DNA of 64,000 nt from Oscillospiraceae bacterium (GCA_017415165.1 JAFQIY010000061.1:1-64000); one strand, 5' to 3'. Positions 53,457 through 62,191 are shown, counted from the first letter of the stretch. The notes: a model not told the origin generated them from the sequence alone. Program-made: numbers and translations.

Positions 53457-54383
53457 ATGCCTATCAATATCCCAAACAACCTGCCTGCGTATGCGGTGCT
53501 GAACAATGAAAATATCTTCGTAATGACCGATACGGCTGCCGCTCATCAGGATATCCGTCCGCTGAGAATTGCCATAGTCAACCTTATGCCAAAGAAAATT
53601 GAGACGGAAACACAGATACTCCGCCTTCTTTCCAATACACCCTTGCAGGTTGATATCGAGCTTATACAGATGGCGAGCCACGTTACAAAAAATACTCCGA
53701 TTGAGCACCTTACCAAGTTCTACAAAACCTTTGACGACGTAAAGGACCAGCGCTTTGACGGTCTTATCATAACAGGTGCACCTGTTGAGCAGATTCCTTT
53801 CGAGGACGTCGATTACTGGAAGGAACTCTGCGGAATTATGGAGTGGTCAAAGAAGAATGTCTATTCAACCTGGCATATCTGCTGGGGCGCACAGGCCGGA
53901 CTCTACTATCATTATGATGTGCCTAAGTACGACCTGTCTGCAAAAATGTTCGGCGTATTTCCTCATAAGGCTGAGGTTGCAAACCATCCTCTGCTGAGAG
54001 GCTTTGATGAAAAATTCTTCGTACCTCATTCACGTCATACCGAGGTCAAGCGTATGGATGTTGAAAAAGTCAAGCAGCTTCATATTCTTGCTTCATCTCC
54101 CGAGTCGGGCGTGAATATTATTGCTGATGAAACGGAACGTCAGTTTTTTATAACAGGACATTTTGAGTACGACCGTTTCACACTTGCGAATGAGTATTTC
54201 CGTGACAAGGACAAGGGTCTGCCTATTGATGTGCCTAAGCATTATTTTCCGTACGACGACCCGTCCCAGCCGCCCCAGTTCAACTGGCGCGCACACGCAA
54301 ATCTGCTTTTCTCAAACTGGCTTAATTACTGTGTTTATCAGAAAACGCCATTCAATCTTGAAGAGCTTGAACCGATTATATAA
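53457..54383 (+). CDS. metA: Homoserine O-acetyltransferase of the MetA type
   Basis: The 308-residue enzyme activates homoserine for methionine synthesis. Catalytic Cys142 is in [11 protein letters not shown], and HSRHTE carries the His. Residue 111, which decides the acyl donor in this family, is Glu ([15 protein letters not shown]); Glu111 MetAs use acetyl-CoA while Gly111 ones use succinyl-CoA. So despite the succinyltransferase fold the product is likely O-acetylhomoserine. AAAGGAG precedes the start. No other methionine gene is in the window. Confidence 0.94.
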   Translation: MPINIPNNLPAYAVLNNENIFVMTDTAAAHQDIRPLRIAIVNLMPKKIETETQILRLLSNTPLQVDIELIQMASHVTKNTPIEHLTKFYKTFDDVKDQRFDGLIITGAPVEQIPFEDVDYWKELCGIMEWSKKNVYSTWHICWGAQAGLYYHYDVPKYDLSAKMFGVFPHKAEVANHPLLRGFDEKFFVPHSRHTEVKRMDVEKVKQLHILASSPESGVNIIADETERQFFITGHFEYDRFTLANEYFRDKDKGLPIDVPKHYFPYDDPSQPPQFNWRAHANLLFSNWLNYCVYQKTPFNLEELEPII

Positions 54384-54389
54384 AACAGA

Positions 54390-54415
54390 AGGACACTCCC
54401 GACAGGAAGCGTCCT
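54390..54415 (+). terminator. First terminator stem after metA
   Basis: AGGACACT and AGCGTCCT arms enclose a CCCGACAGGA loop. It lacks its own T-run: repeat copy B starts straight after the stem. One base differs from the stem at 54605-54630. Confidence 0.65.
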
Positions 54416-54604
54416 CAGTTTGTCGAAAAAGACTTTTCGACAATGAATAATGAATATTGAATAATGAAGAATGAATAATCAAGGAATTGCCTTCGGCAAT
54501 AATATTAAAAATTTCCGCAAAGCGGACACCTTAACTATTCACTATTCATTATTCTTTATTCTTTATTCATTTTTCATTAGCCTGTCGACTTTATCGACAG
54601 GCTC
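54416..54604. repeat. Dispersed repeat, copy B (full element)
   Basis: It begins CAGTTTGTCGAAAAAG, as does copy A past its own terminator. It continues through a GTCGAAAAGAC-type hairpin, AATGAATAATG arms, TTGCCTTCGGCAA and TCCGCAAAGCGGA hairpins, the opposite arm, then an AGCCTGTCGA/TCGACAGGCT hairpin (54579-54603). Relative to the window strand it is inverted against copy A. It is flanked by near-identical 26-bp terminator stems. Confidence 0.85.
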
Positions 54605-54635
54605 AGGACACTCCCGACAGGAAGTGTCCTTTTTA
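54605..54635 (+). terminator. Second terminator stem after metA, with T-run
   Basis: AGGACACT pairs with AGTGTCCT and TTTTT follows. It is probably the functional metA terminator. Confidence 0.75.
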
Positions 54636-54814
54636 TCAGTCAGGAGCAATAAAAGGTGTACCAAAGGCAGGACGTATGCTGTATTCTGTATTGCTGTTTT
54701 AAGGTAATATTTTTAAACAGCTTTTGCTTAATTTTATTCAACATCAAAGTGTTTGTTTTAGTAACATAAACAAGTCCCGACTGTATAGAATATTTTAAAA
54801 ATATTTGTAGCTTA

Positions 54815-54868
54815 TTAACAAAAATAAGTTATTTTTAAAACAGCTATTGTAATTTTAACAAAAATAAG
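54815..54868. repeat. Direct repeat TTAACAAAAATAAG, 40-bp period
   Basis: Two exact 14-base copies lie at 54815-54828 and 54855-54868, the second inside the spacer of the FapA promoter. A 40-bp spacing puts both on the same DNA face, so they could be regulator sites. The rest of 54636-54846 holds nothing recognised. Confidence 0.4.
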
Positions 54869-54875
54869 GTATAAT
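54847..54875 (+). promoter_or_regulatory. Promoter for the FapA-like gene
   Basis: TTGTAA, 17 bases, TATAAT. Confidence 0.65.
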
Positions 54876-54928
54876 ATAATCAGGAAATTTATACGATTTT
54901 TATATTCTGGAACGGAGGGATTGATATT

Positions 54929-56329
54929 ATGGCAGATATTAATACCACTTATGTACCGCCTGTTGACTGCGTAATTAACGTTACAATTACTACCAATTGT
55001 TCAGAGGTGTATATTACTGTTGACCCACCTGAAAACGGCGGAAAGGAAGTAACCTTTGAAGATATTATGCAGGAGCTTAGCAGTTATAAGGTTTGCTACG
55101 GCTTGAATATAGATGAAATAAAGCGTATTGCCAATAATCGTCTTTATAATGAGCGTACTCTCGTTGCCGAGTGGACCCCTGCTGTGAACGGTGTTGACGG
55201 AACAATTACTTACCGCTATGAAAAGCAGGTTAAAATTGCTCCTGTTGAAGATGAACACGGATTTGTTGATTATAAAAACCTCGGTCTTATCAGAACTATT
55301 CATAAGGGCGACGTTATTGCCGATATTACTCATCCGACAGAAGGTGAACCCGGTACTGACGTAAAGGGACAGACTCTCAGACAAATTCCGGGTAAAAAGG
55401 CTTCCTTTACTGTCGGAACAAATACCGAGCTTAACGAGGACGAAACCCAGATTGTTGCTTCAACCGACGGCAATATCAACTTCAAGAGCAATGCATTCGT
55501 TGTTGACCAGGTTGTAACTATTGCAGGCGATGTTGACGCTTCTGTAGGAAATATAAACTTTGTTGGTGACGTTATCGTCAAGGGCGAAGTGCTGGAGGGC
55601 TTCAAGATTTCCTCCAAGGGAAATATCGTTGTTTCAGGTAATGTTAACGGTGCAACTCTTGAATGTGACGGCAATATCATCATAAAGAAAGGCTGCATAA
55701 ATTCCAAAATTACTGCTCACGGCTCTGTAACAATTAATTTCTGTGAGCACTCAAACATACGCTGTGACGGTGACCTTTCTTCTTCCAACTTCGTAATCTG
55801 TGATGTTTACTGCGGCAACCTCAGCGTAAAGGGTACACACGGCGGTCTTATGGGAGGTTCATATACAAGTCTTACAAGCGTTGAAATTCCAAATATCGGT
55901 ACAAAGAACTATACACCTACCGTGCTGACTGTAGGCGATAATGCTTTGCTTGCAGAGGAAAAAACAGGCTTGCTTAATGATATGGAAAAGCTGAAGAAAA
56001 CTATCGATGACCTGACGCTGGTTATCAACTTCCTTAACGAGAAGAAGAAAGAGCTTCATACTCTGCCTGAGGAGAAAGAGCAAATGCTTGGCAATGCCTG
56101 CCGTCAGAAAATCGTTATGGGTATGGATATCAAGAAAATTCAGAAGCGTATTGACGAGATTGATACGTCCCTTTCTAACAAGCAGTTCCTTTCAATCGGC
56201 TGCAAGGGATATATGTACCCGGGTGTAAAGATTATCATTAATGACCAGGTGTTCAAGGTTGAAGCGGAATACGTCCGCACAAGAGTTTCAATCAGTGAGG
56301 ATGGTATTATCCACTCTGCACCGCTGTAA
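54929..56329 (+). CDS. FapA (DUF342)-family protein
   Basis: The 466-residue protein has an N-terminal domain (1-130), an EPGTDVKGQTLRQIPGKKA motif near 145, and a right-handed beta-helix of DUF342 repeats (165-330, INFVGDVIVKGEVLEGFKISSKG, ISGNVNGATLECDG). A coiled coil (350-430) and a small C-terminal domain follow. FapA proteins influence flagellar polar assembly or wall shape in other bacteria. No flagellar gene is present here, so the role is probably different. GGAGGG precedes the ATG. Confidence 0.9.
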   Translation: MADINTTYVPPVDCVINVTITTNCSEVYITVDPPENGGKEVTFEDIMQELSSYKVCYGLNIDEIKRIANNRLYNERTLVAEWTPAVNGVDGTITYRYEKQVKIAPVEDEHGFVDYKNLGLIRTIHKGDVIADITHPTEGEPGTDVKGQTLRQIPGKKASFTVGTNTELNEDETQIVASTDGNINFKSNAFVVDQVVTIAGDVDASVGNINFVGDVIVKGEVLEGFKISSKGNIVVSGNVNGATLECDGNIIIKKGCINSKITAHGSVTINFCEHSNIRCDGDLSSSNFVICDVYCGNLSVKGTHGGLMGGSYTSLTSVEIPNIGTKNYTPTVLTVGDNALLAEEKTGLLNDMEKLKKTIDDLTLVINFLNEKKKELHTLPEEKEQMLGNACRQKIVMGMDIKKIQKRIDEIDTSLSNKQFLSIGCKGYMYPGVKIIINDQVFKVEAEYVRTRVSISEDGIIHSAPL

Positions 56330-56340
56330 AAATATGCTGT

Positions 56341-56370
56341 ACAAAGGGAAGATTATGGTCTTCCCTTTGT
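56341..56370 (+). terminator. Terminator of the FapA-like gene
   Basis: A perfect 12-bp stem ACAAAGGGAAGA/TCTTCCCTTTGT with a 6-base loop, but only a weak T-run (TTGAATTTATT). Read-through into the next gene is likely. Confidence 0.6.
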
Positions 56371-56390
56371 TGAATTTATTGGAGGTAACT

Positions 56391-57059
56391 ATGCCGTTTT
56401 CTGCACAATCACTTGATTTTCTCGTGGAAAATATGCTCAACGACAGCCGTGTATGGTACAATGAGCATAAGGAGGACTACAAAAAATTAATTGCTGACCC
56501 ATTTGCCGAATTTGTAACGTCTATGACAGGGGCAATGCTTGAAATTGACGATAGGTTTGAGTGCAACCCCAAGAAGATTTCCCGTCTTTACCGTGACGCA
56601 CGTTACGCACGGGGCAAGTCAACCTTCCGTGACTATGTGTGGTACAGCTTCCGTCATCCGAAGGGAGAGAGGGCGTTGCCCGAATTCTATTTCAGTATCT
56701 CGCCGAGCGGTATGGACTACGGCTGCGGATTTTACTGTGCTGGCACGGACACGCTGGAGTCGATGAGAAAGCTGATACTTGCCGATGACAAAAGCTTCAA
56801 GGCGGCACTTAAAGCGTACAAAAATCAGGACGTTTTCACGCTGTATGGTGATTTGTACAAGCGTAACCGTTACCCTGAGGAAAGTGCCGATAAGCAGGAC
56901 TGGCTTAACCGAAAGAGTATGGGTGTAAGCTGTGAAAGCAAGGATTTCAATTTGTTGTTCAGCGATAAGCTGGCGGAGAAGATTGCCGCAGATTTCAAGG
57001 CAATTGCACCGATTTACCATTTCTATATGAAGGCGGAAATGGAGAAGGAGAACTATTAA
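56391..57059 (+). CDS. DUF2461-family protein
   Basis: The 222-residue protein has the DUF2461/TIGR02453 pattern: LVENMLNDSRVWYNEHKEDYKKLI, KISRLYRDARYARGKSTFRDYVWY, and PEFYFSISPSGMDYGCGFY. The function of the family is unknown; a structure-based role in binding has been suggested only weakly. GGAGG lies before the ATG. The stop codon is itself the first bases of repeat copy D. Confidence 0.88.
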   Translation: MPFSAQSLDFLVENMLNDSRVWYNEHKEDYKKLIADPFAEFVTSMTGAMLEIDDRFECNPKKISRLYRDARYARGKSTFRDYVWYSFRHPKGERALPEFYFSISPSGMDYGCGFYCAGTDTLESMRKLILADDKSFKAALKAYKNQDVFTLYGDLYKRNRYPEESADKQDWLNRKSMGVSCESKDFNLLFSDKLAEKIAADFKAIAPIYHFYMKAEMEKENY

Positions 57060-57104
57060 TGAATAGTGAATAATGAATAATTAATGTGTCCGCCTGCGGC
57101 GGAC
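57058..57104. repeat. Dispersed repeat, copy D (half element)
   Basis: Starting in the stop codon of the DUF2461 gene, it has AATGAATAGTGAATAATGAATAATTAA, then TGTCCGCC and GGCGGAC forming a perfect hairpin. The arm and hairpin match copy A; the loop differs (CTG) with a compensating stem extension. The second half is absent and a terminator follows at 57121. Confidence 0.75.
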
Positions 57105-57120
57105 GGATTTCAATATACAA

Positions 57121-57158
57121 AAAACTCCAAAGAGAATTTGAACGCTCTTTGGAGTTTT
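57121..57158. terminator. Bidirectional terminator
   Basis: A 14-bp stem AAAACTCCAAAGAG/CTCTTTGGAGTTTT with a 10-base loop ends both the DUF2461 gene and the converging M23 gene. Confidence 0.9.
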
Positions 57159-57169
57159 TAAGTTATGTA

Positions 57170-59392
57170 TTAGTTTGGGGTTGGCTGGTTGGGGAGGTGG
57201 ATTTGGGAAAATTCACTTTCAAGAAGTTCGTGCATTCCCAATTCATTTTGCATTGCAATGTCGGCTTTTGCCTGGTCACTGAAATAATCAATCGGGTCAA
57301 CGTATTCGCCGTCAATGCAAAGCTCAAGATGAAGGTGCGGTCCTGTTGACTCACCTGTTGAGCCGACATATCCGATAAGGTCGCCTTGTTTGACCTCATC
57401 GCCCTCGTTTACAACAACCTCGCTGAGATGTGCGTAAAATGTGTTTACATCGGTGTAATGACGTATAGTAACGGTTTTGCCGTCGCCTGTGTCAGCGTCA
57501 ACGGGAACAATTACAGTGCCCGAAGCAGCGGCATAAACAGGCGTGCCCTCGTCAGCCTTGAAGTCGATACCCTTGTGGAATTTGTTTGTTACATAGCCGT
57601 AAGGTGCGGAGATTTCGCCATCAACGGGAGCGGTTAAATACAGCATAAAGGAGGAGGTCATTTGGTCGGTTGCCTCTCTCATTATTGATGTAAGACATTC
57701 CCACAGTTCTTCTTCTGTGCAGGTTGCCTTGATATCAATTACGCAGCTTCCGCAGTCAACACGAAAATCAAAGCTGTTTATCTCGTCAGCAGGCTTGTCC
57801 TCTGCGGCATAATTTTTCATCATACTGCGTACAAGGTCAAAGATGTATACAGGTTTATCCTCCTCATACAAATAATTGAATTCATAATTATAGTTCTGAA
57901 ATCTAAAAAGAATTTCCTTTCCCGTATTTTCACCGAGCATATCGCTGTACCACATATACATTGTTTTGCGGACGATTTCATCATCAACTTTTATTTCAAC
58001 ATAGTCGGTAAGTCCGTTTGTGTCGCCCTCTATCAAAGTCATATCTCCGATTTGTCTTTTTCTTGGAACAAATTTACCGAAGGGTTCAATATTCCATAGC
58101 TGACCAAGCGTCATACCGCTTCGTCTGAAATCTTCTGTGGAATAGAATTCATCAATTGTCAGCTTACGCTCAATAAGCATTTCGGTGATTTCGTAGGCTT
58201 CTTTGTAACCAACACCTAAAAACAGCAGAGAATAGCCGTAATTGCCAATGACAAAATCAGCCTTGAATTCAGTTCTTTTTTCTTCTGATGTTGAATCAAA
58301 ACTGTTATTTGTTTCATAGCCGTAAACCTCGACCCCGTTTATAATTTCGGGGCTTGCATTTTCGGGGAAAATCGGTTGTTCATCATATATCGGATATACC
58401 TGCAAATAGACGTTGTTGAAGGTAGATAAGTATCTATTAAGAAGATTTGTAGAAAAGTAAATAATATTATCATTTCTGTCAAAGTGGAGCAATGATTCTA
58501 AAGGCTCACGGTCAGAATTCAGGTCTATGATTTCATTTATATATTCGTCAGGCAGATTAACACTGTAATATTCGGTATGCTCAGGCTGGATAATTGCTTC
58601 TGATTTGTCACCGTCAAAATATTTCTGGTATTGCAGGTTTTCACCGTATTGCCCTGAAGTTATTCCCTTTGAAATATCAAACTTATCAATAGAAAGCTTG
58701 CTTTCGATAATCATTTCAATCATTTCAACAGCTTCCTTGTAGCCAATGTTGAAAAAATCAATGCTGTACATCTGCTCATTCATAATAAAATCTGCGCATA
58801 AGTCACCTTCGTTTTCATAGCCATAAATTTCAACACCGTTCAGAATTTCGGGAGAAAAATGTTCTTCTTTTTCTGTAATCTCATATGCATTATTGATGCC
58901 GAATAAAGCAGTTTTTTCAAAACCTTCTTTTGTTTTTCCTGCATTGATTGAAAATGTTAAATTATTCGGCACACCATTTTTGTCCGTATAAATAACCGCA
59001 CCGCTTGGTCTGTATCCAAAATCAAAATTAACAATTTTCTCGGTATAGTCATTTGGAAAAATAACCTTTGAATAAATAAGGTCAGGGTGTGTTCCTCTCG
59101 GAAGTGCTGTATCCTTATCCCCGTCAAAATACTTCCAATACCGCAAATTCTCGTTATACTCGTCCAATTCCGCAACAGTTGTAACGTCTGCAACCTCAGT
59201 AGCAACCATATTGTCAACTGCCGTTTCGTGCTGACGTGCCGCAAAGAACAAGCCGCACACAACCGCCGCTGCTGCCACAAAAGGTATCACAAAGGGAAAT
59301 CTTCTGACAGGCTGTATTTTCTGTTCGAATACTTCCTCGATATATTTGTCGTCCGCAAGGGAAATCATTCTTTCAAGTTCGTATTCAGTCAT
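57170..59392 (-). CDS. Anti-sigma-like membrane protein with two sensor repeats and M23 peptidase
   Basis: The 740-residue protein is coupled to the ECF sigma gene by an ATGA overlap. Residues 1-32 are cytoplasmic (MTEYELERMISLADDKYIEEVF), followed by one helix (34-51). Outside come two tandem related domains of about 160 residues (about 80-245 and 250-425). Each begins NLRYWKYFDGDK or NLQYQKYFDGDK and ends near SIDFF-IGYKEA or LLFLGVGYKEA. A third region (440-610) follows, then a LytM/M23 domain (625-735) with HKGID, FYAHLSEV and HLHLEL, the full zinc set. By position it would sequester the sigma factor and sense the wall. Peptidase activity is inferred from intact ligands. Confidence 0.87.
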   Translation of the reverse strand: MTEYELERMISLADDKYIEEVFEQKIQPVRRFPFVIPFVAAAAVVCGLFFAARQHETAVDNMVATEVADVTTVAELDEYNENLRYWKYFDGDKDTALPRGTHPDLIYSKVIFPNDYTEKIVNFDFGYRPSGAVIYTDKNGVPNNLTFSINAGKTKEGFEKTALFGINNAYEITEKEEHFSPEILNGVEIYGYENEGDLCADFIMNEQMYSIDFFNIGYKEAVEMIEMIIESKLSIDKFDISKGITSGQYGENLQYQKYFDGDKSEAIIQPEHTEYYSVNLPDEYINEIIDLNSDREPLESLLHFDRNDNIIYFSTNLLNRYLSTFNNVYLQVYPIYDEQPIFPENASPEIINGVEVYGYETNNSFDSTSEEKRTEFKADFVIGNYGYSLLFLGVGYKEAYEITEMLIERKLTIDEFYSTEDFRRSGMTLGQLWNIEPFGKFVPRKRQIGDMTLIEGDTNGLTDYVEIKVDDEIVRKTMYMWYSDMLGENTGKEILFRFQNYNYEFNYLYEEDKPVYIFDLVRSMMKNYAAEDKPADEINSFDFRVDCGSCVIDIKATCTEEELWECLTSIMREATDQMTSSFMLYLTAPVDGEISAPYGYVTNKFHKGIDFKADEGTPVYAAASGTVIVPVDADTGDGKTVTIRHYTDVNTFYAHLSEVVVNEGDEVKQGDLIGYVGSTGESTGPHLHLELCIDGEYVDPIDYFSDQAKADIAMQNELGMHELLESEFSQIHLPNQPTPN

Positions 59393-59937
59393 CGTCTGAC
59401 ACCTCTTTCTTCAAGATACTTTTTCAGCTTTTTTCGTGTACGGCAGAGAACGGTTTCCGTTTTGCTGACAGTTATTCCGCAGCTGTCGGCAATTTCCCGT
59501 GCAGAGTGGAAATACCAGTACCGCAGAATAAAAATCCGCCTTGTTTCCTCGGTAAGCGTGCTGAGAAAACCGTTGATAAGGTCGGATAATTCATTGTCGC
59601 TGTAGACGTGCTGTTCATCTGAAACAAGCTCGCCGATTTCTTCAAGTGAAACGGTAACGTCTTTACAGCGCTTCTCCGCCGTGATAAAGTGATATTTTTT
59701 CAGCGCCTGATTTCGTGCAATGCGAAGCAGGAATGCACGAAGATTTGACGGCTTTTGCGGCGGAATAACCTGCCATACCGCCATATATGTATCATTTTCA
59801 CATTCCTCGGCATCCGACTTATCCGCAAGCATACGTTTTATTACGCCCTTTACAAGCGCACCGTATTTGCTTCGCAGCTGTTTTACAGCCTCCTCAGAGC
59901 GTTCGTTGAACAGCCCGATTATTTTTTCGTCCTCCAT
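59389..59937 (-). CDS. ECF RNA polymerase sigma factor
   Basis: The 182-residue sigma-70 family member has region 2 (FNERSEEAVKQLRSKYG, DAEECENDTYMAVW, LRAFLLRIARNQALKKY) and region 4 (FLSTLTEETRRIFILRYWYFHSAREIADSCGITVSKTETVLCRTRKKLKKYL). The ATG at 59937 has AAGGGGGT six bases upstream. It is translationally coupled to the following anti-sigma-like M23 gene, so sigma release by a wall signal is plausible. The promoter was not identified. Confidence 0.9.
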   Translation of the reverse strand: MEDEKIIGLFNERSEEAVKQLRSKYGALVKGVIKRMLADKSDAEECENDTYMAVWQVIPPQKPSNLRAFLLRIARNQALKKYHFITAEKRCKDVTVSLEEIGELVSDEQHVYSDNELSDLINGFLSTLTEETRRIFILRYWYFHSAREIADSCGITVSKTETVLCRTRKKLKKYLEERGVRR

Positions 59938-59995
59938 TGCGTTACCCCCTTTCACTTGATAAGTACCTTTTAATATGCAAAACCTTGCAAAAAAA

Positions 59996-60020
59996 TCCTG
60001 CTTTGACAAGCAAAGCAGGA
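59996..60020 (-). terminator. Terminator of the binding-lipoprotein gene
   Basis: Minus strand TCCTGCTTTG/CAAAGCAGGA, 10-bp stem, followed by a run of seven Ts. Confidence 0.9.
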
Positions 60021-60024
60021 AAAA

Positions 60025-61053
60025 TTATTCAGTATAAACCTCAGGATAAATTGCCCTTGCAATTTCGTAAATGCTTTCAGTAATCAGATTAGAGTAATGA
60101 ATTTCGCCAATCTGATACAATGCATTGTTCTTTAGCGCATTAATGCTTGTCCAGTCAGGTCTTGCGGAAATTTCACTCAGGTCGTACCCGTTATAATTAA
60201 CCTTTGTGAGAATTACATCAGGATTTGCTGCAACAACCTCGCTTAATTCAATGTCAGCAACACCGCTTTTTGCTGCAAAAATGTTTTCTGCCCCAATAAG
60301 TGAAATAATTTCATTTTCGATTGTGCCGCTTCCGTATGCAGTTGAATTCGGGATATCATTTTCTTCAAAGTAGACCTTGCGGCGTACTCCGATTGTTTCC
60401 GCAGCTGTCATAATGTCAACAATTGTCTTGTCAATTCCGTCAATAATTTCAGTGCCTTTGTTTTTTACCGAAAGATATGATGCAAGAAATTCTATGTCAA
60501 GCTTAATACCTTCAAGCGTTGCAGATTGGGGCACGCATATAACATTGATACCTGCATTTTTCAGTGTGGTGTAAACATTGTCGGAGGAATTTCCGCTGAG
60601 TATTACCACGTCAGGTTCATAATCTTCAAGTGCAGAGGCTGTAATGATTTTTTTGTTCAGGGTGCATATGGAGGGACTTATTCCCGTAACATCTGCCGAA
60701 TCCTTGTCAGCAGCAACAATCTTGCCGCCGAGACCAAGACCTATAAGGATTTCCGTAATCGACTCAGACCCTGAAACAATACGGTTGATATCAGCAGGTG
60801 CTTCCACAAGAGTTCCCTCACGGTCAAGAACAAGGGCAGCAATAGGTTTTTCGCCTGTTTCTGCTATGATGTCATCACCTGCAGCGGTGATAAGCTCATC
60901 TTCAACAATCGTTGTTTCTGTAGACTGTTTCAGAAGCTCAATGTCAGCGGTAGTAATTTCTCCGCCCTCTTTTGTATAGTCGTCACGGCAGGCGGAAAAG
61001 CTTATAGTAATTAACGCCGCAGTAATAAGTGCAGCAATTTTTGTAAATCTCAT
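60025..61053 (-). CDS. Metallophore/cobalamin-type ABC substrate-binding lipoprotein
   Basis: The 342-residue exported lipoprotein has SFSACRDD (Cys21). A type III (BtuF/FhuD) periplasmic-binding fold follows from EAPADINRIVSGSESITEILIGLGLGGKIVAAD, with YEPDVVILSGNSSDNVYTTLKNAGI and the long joining helix. Such proteins bind vitamin B12, heme or iron chelates. No permease or ATPase is beside it. It is downstream of the zinc-ribbon protein by 16 bases, and AAGGAG precedes the ATG at 61053. Ligand unknown. Confidence 0.88.
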   Translation of the reverse strand: MRFTKIAALITAALITISFSACRDDYTKEGGEITTADIELLKQSTETTIVEDELITAAGDDIIAETGEKPIAALVLDREGTLVEAPADINRIVSGSESITEILIGLGLGGKIVAADKDSADVTGISPSICTLNKKIITASALEDYEPDVVILSGNSSDNVYTTLKNAGINVICVPQSATLEGIKLDIEFLASYLSVKNKGTEIIDGIDKTIVDIMTAAETIGVRRKVYFEENDIPNSTAYGSGTIENEIISLIGAENIFAAKSGVADIELSEVVAANPDVILTKVNYNGYDLSEISARPDWTSINALKNNALYQIGEIHYSNLITESIYEIARAIYPEVYTE

Positions 61054-61069
61054 AAAATGCTCCTTGCTT

Positions 61070-62077
61070 TTACAGCATACCCATTGCAGGGATAAACTGC
61101 ATAAAATACAGAATTGCGGAAGGTAGTGCCATAAGCACAATGAACAGCACAAGCAGCAGCGCCGACGTGCCGCCCTTGCGCACGATTTCGCCCCTTGTAT
61201 CCCTGCCGTCGGATTTTTCCTTTACACGCTTGATTTTCTTCACAGCGCTGCGGAAGTAGAATTTGTTTGCATTGAAACCAAGCAGAAACATCAGTGAATA
61301 GAAGATTATATATCCAATCATAATAACACCGCTGAAAGCGCTGCTTGTGATATCAATTGAAGAAACTGCTTCGGAAAGTGCACCCAGTCCTTCAACCTGT
61401 GAAAGTCCGACAATTGTCTGAGGAATTTGTGAGATAATTCTTCCTATCCACGCAGCAAGTGCGATAAGCGGCATTTTGCGGTAGGAAAAATAAAGCTCAG
61501 GGAAAAGCATAGCACAGAAATTCCAGCTGAGAGAGTGCCCTGTTTCTTTTATACGCTTGAAAATCGGCAGGTAATAGTGGGTGTTTGAACCGACAAAATC
61601 GCCTAAGTCAGCCATTTTCACGCCCTCAACATCTTCATCGGGATTGAAACCGCAGAGTGGGTCAGAGAAGTTGATGATGTAAGCATTCATTCCCGGAAAG
61701 CTGTTCATATTTGCATTGTAAGCGTCAGGATTTTCGTTTATATCAACACCGCGGTATGTCTGCTTGGCAAAGTCGCTGTCACTGCGTATGTTTTCGGAGG
61801 GCATACCACACCTGCGGCAGAAAAGGGTCAGGGGAGGGTTAACATTTCCGCAGTGACGGCATACAACCGCCTTGTTTTCTTCCTCTGAGCTGCCTGTATC
61901 ATAAGCAGGCTTCCAGCTTCCGCCTGTTTTATGCAGAGTCGTATTAACGCATTTTCCTTCTTTATTGTAGCAGTCACGGTGATAGGGAGTGCCGCATTCG
62001 GGGCAGACTACAATATCATCATCCGTGCTGAATTTTTCACTGCACACAATACATCGTGTACCAATATATTCTGACAT
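61070..62077 (-). CDS. RING/zinc-ribbon membrane protein with DUF2628-like tail
   Basis: The 335-residue protein has a RING-like knuckle (CIVCSEKFSTDDDIVVCPECG, PYHRDCYNKEGKC, residues 9-44) and a zinc ribbon (CRHCGNVNPPLTLFCRRCG, about 72-90), in all ten Cys/His ligands. At the C-terminus are three helices (about 205-320), where the HYYLPIFKRIKETG, SLSWNFCAMLFPELYFSYRKM segment matches DUF2628-type proteins. GGAGG lies before the ATG at 62077. The role is unknown; it may anchor or sense metal near the membrane. It is the first gene of the pair with the binding lipoprotein. Confidence 0.82.
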   Translation of the reverse strand: MSEYIGTRCIVCSEKFSTDDDIVVCPECGTPYHRDCYNKEGKCVNTTLHKTGGSWKPAYDTGSSEEENKAVVCRHCGNVNPPLTLFCRRCGMPSENIRSDSDFAKQTYRGVDINENPDAYNANMNSFPGMNAYIINFSDPLCGFNPDEDVEGVKMADLGDFVGSNTHYYLPIFKRIKETGHSLSWNFCAMLFPELYFSYRKMPLIALAAWIGRIISQIPQTIVGLSQVEGLGALSEAVSSIDITSSAFSGVIMIGYIIFYSLMFLLGFNANKFYFRSAVKKIKRVKEKSDGRDTRGEIVRKGGTSALLLVLFIVLMALPSAILYFMQFIPAMGML

Positions 62078-62111
62078 CTGATAAGCCTCCATAGAAATAT
62101 ATGTTAAAAAC

Positions 62112-62140
62112 AGTATACCACATTTTTTCAGGAATAACAA
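62112..62140 (-). promoter_or_regulatory. Promoter for the zinc-ribbon/binding-lipoprotein pair
   Basis: Minus strand TTGTTA, 17 bases, TATACT with a TGG-extended -10. Confidence 0.65.
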
Positions 62141-62191
62141 GCAATTTCGCAAGGTTTCATCAACCTGTCACATAAAACAAGCCTGTGCGGC

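Noticed and set aside
52749..53708. 319-codon minus-strand frame across manA, its promoter and the lipoprotein
   Set aside because: It covers two divergent promoters and lies antisense to real genes.
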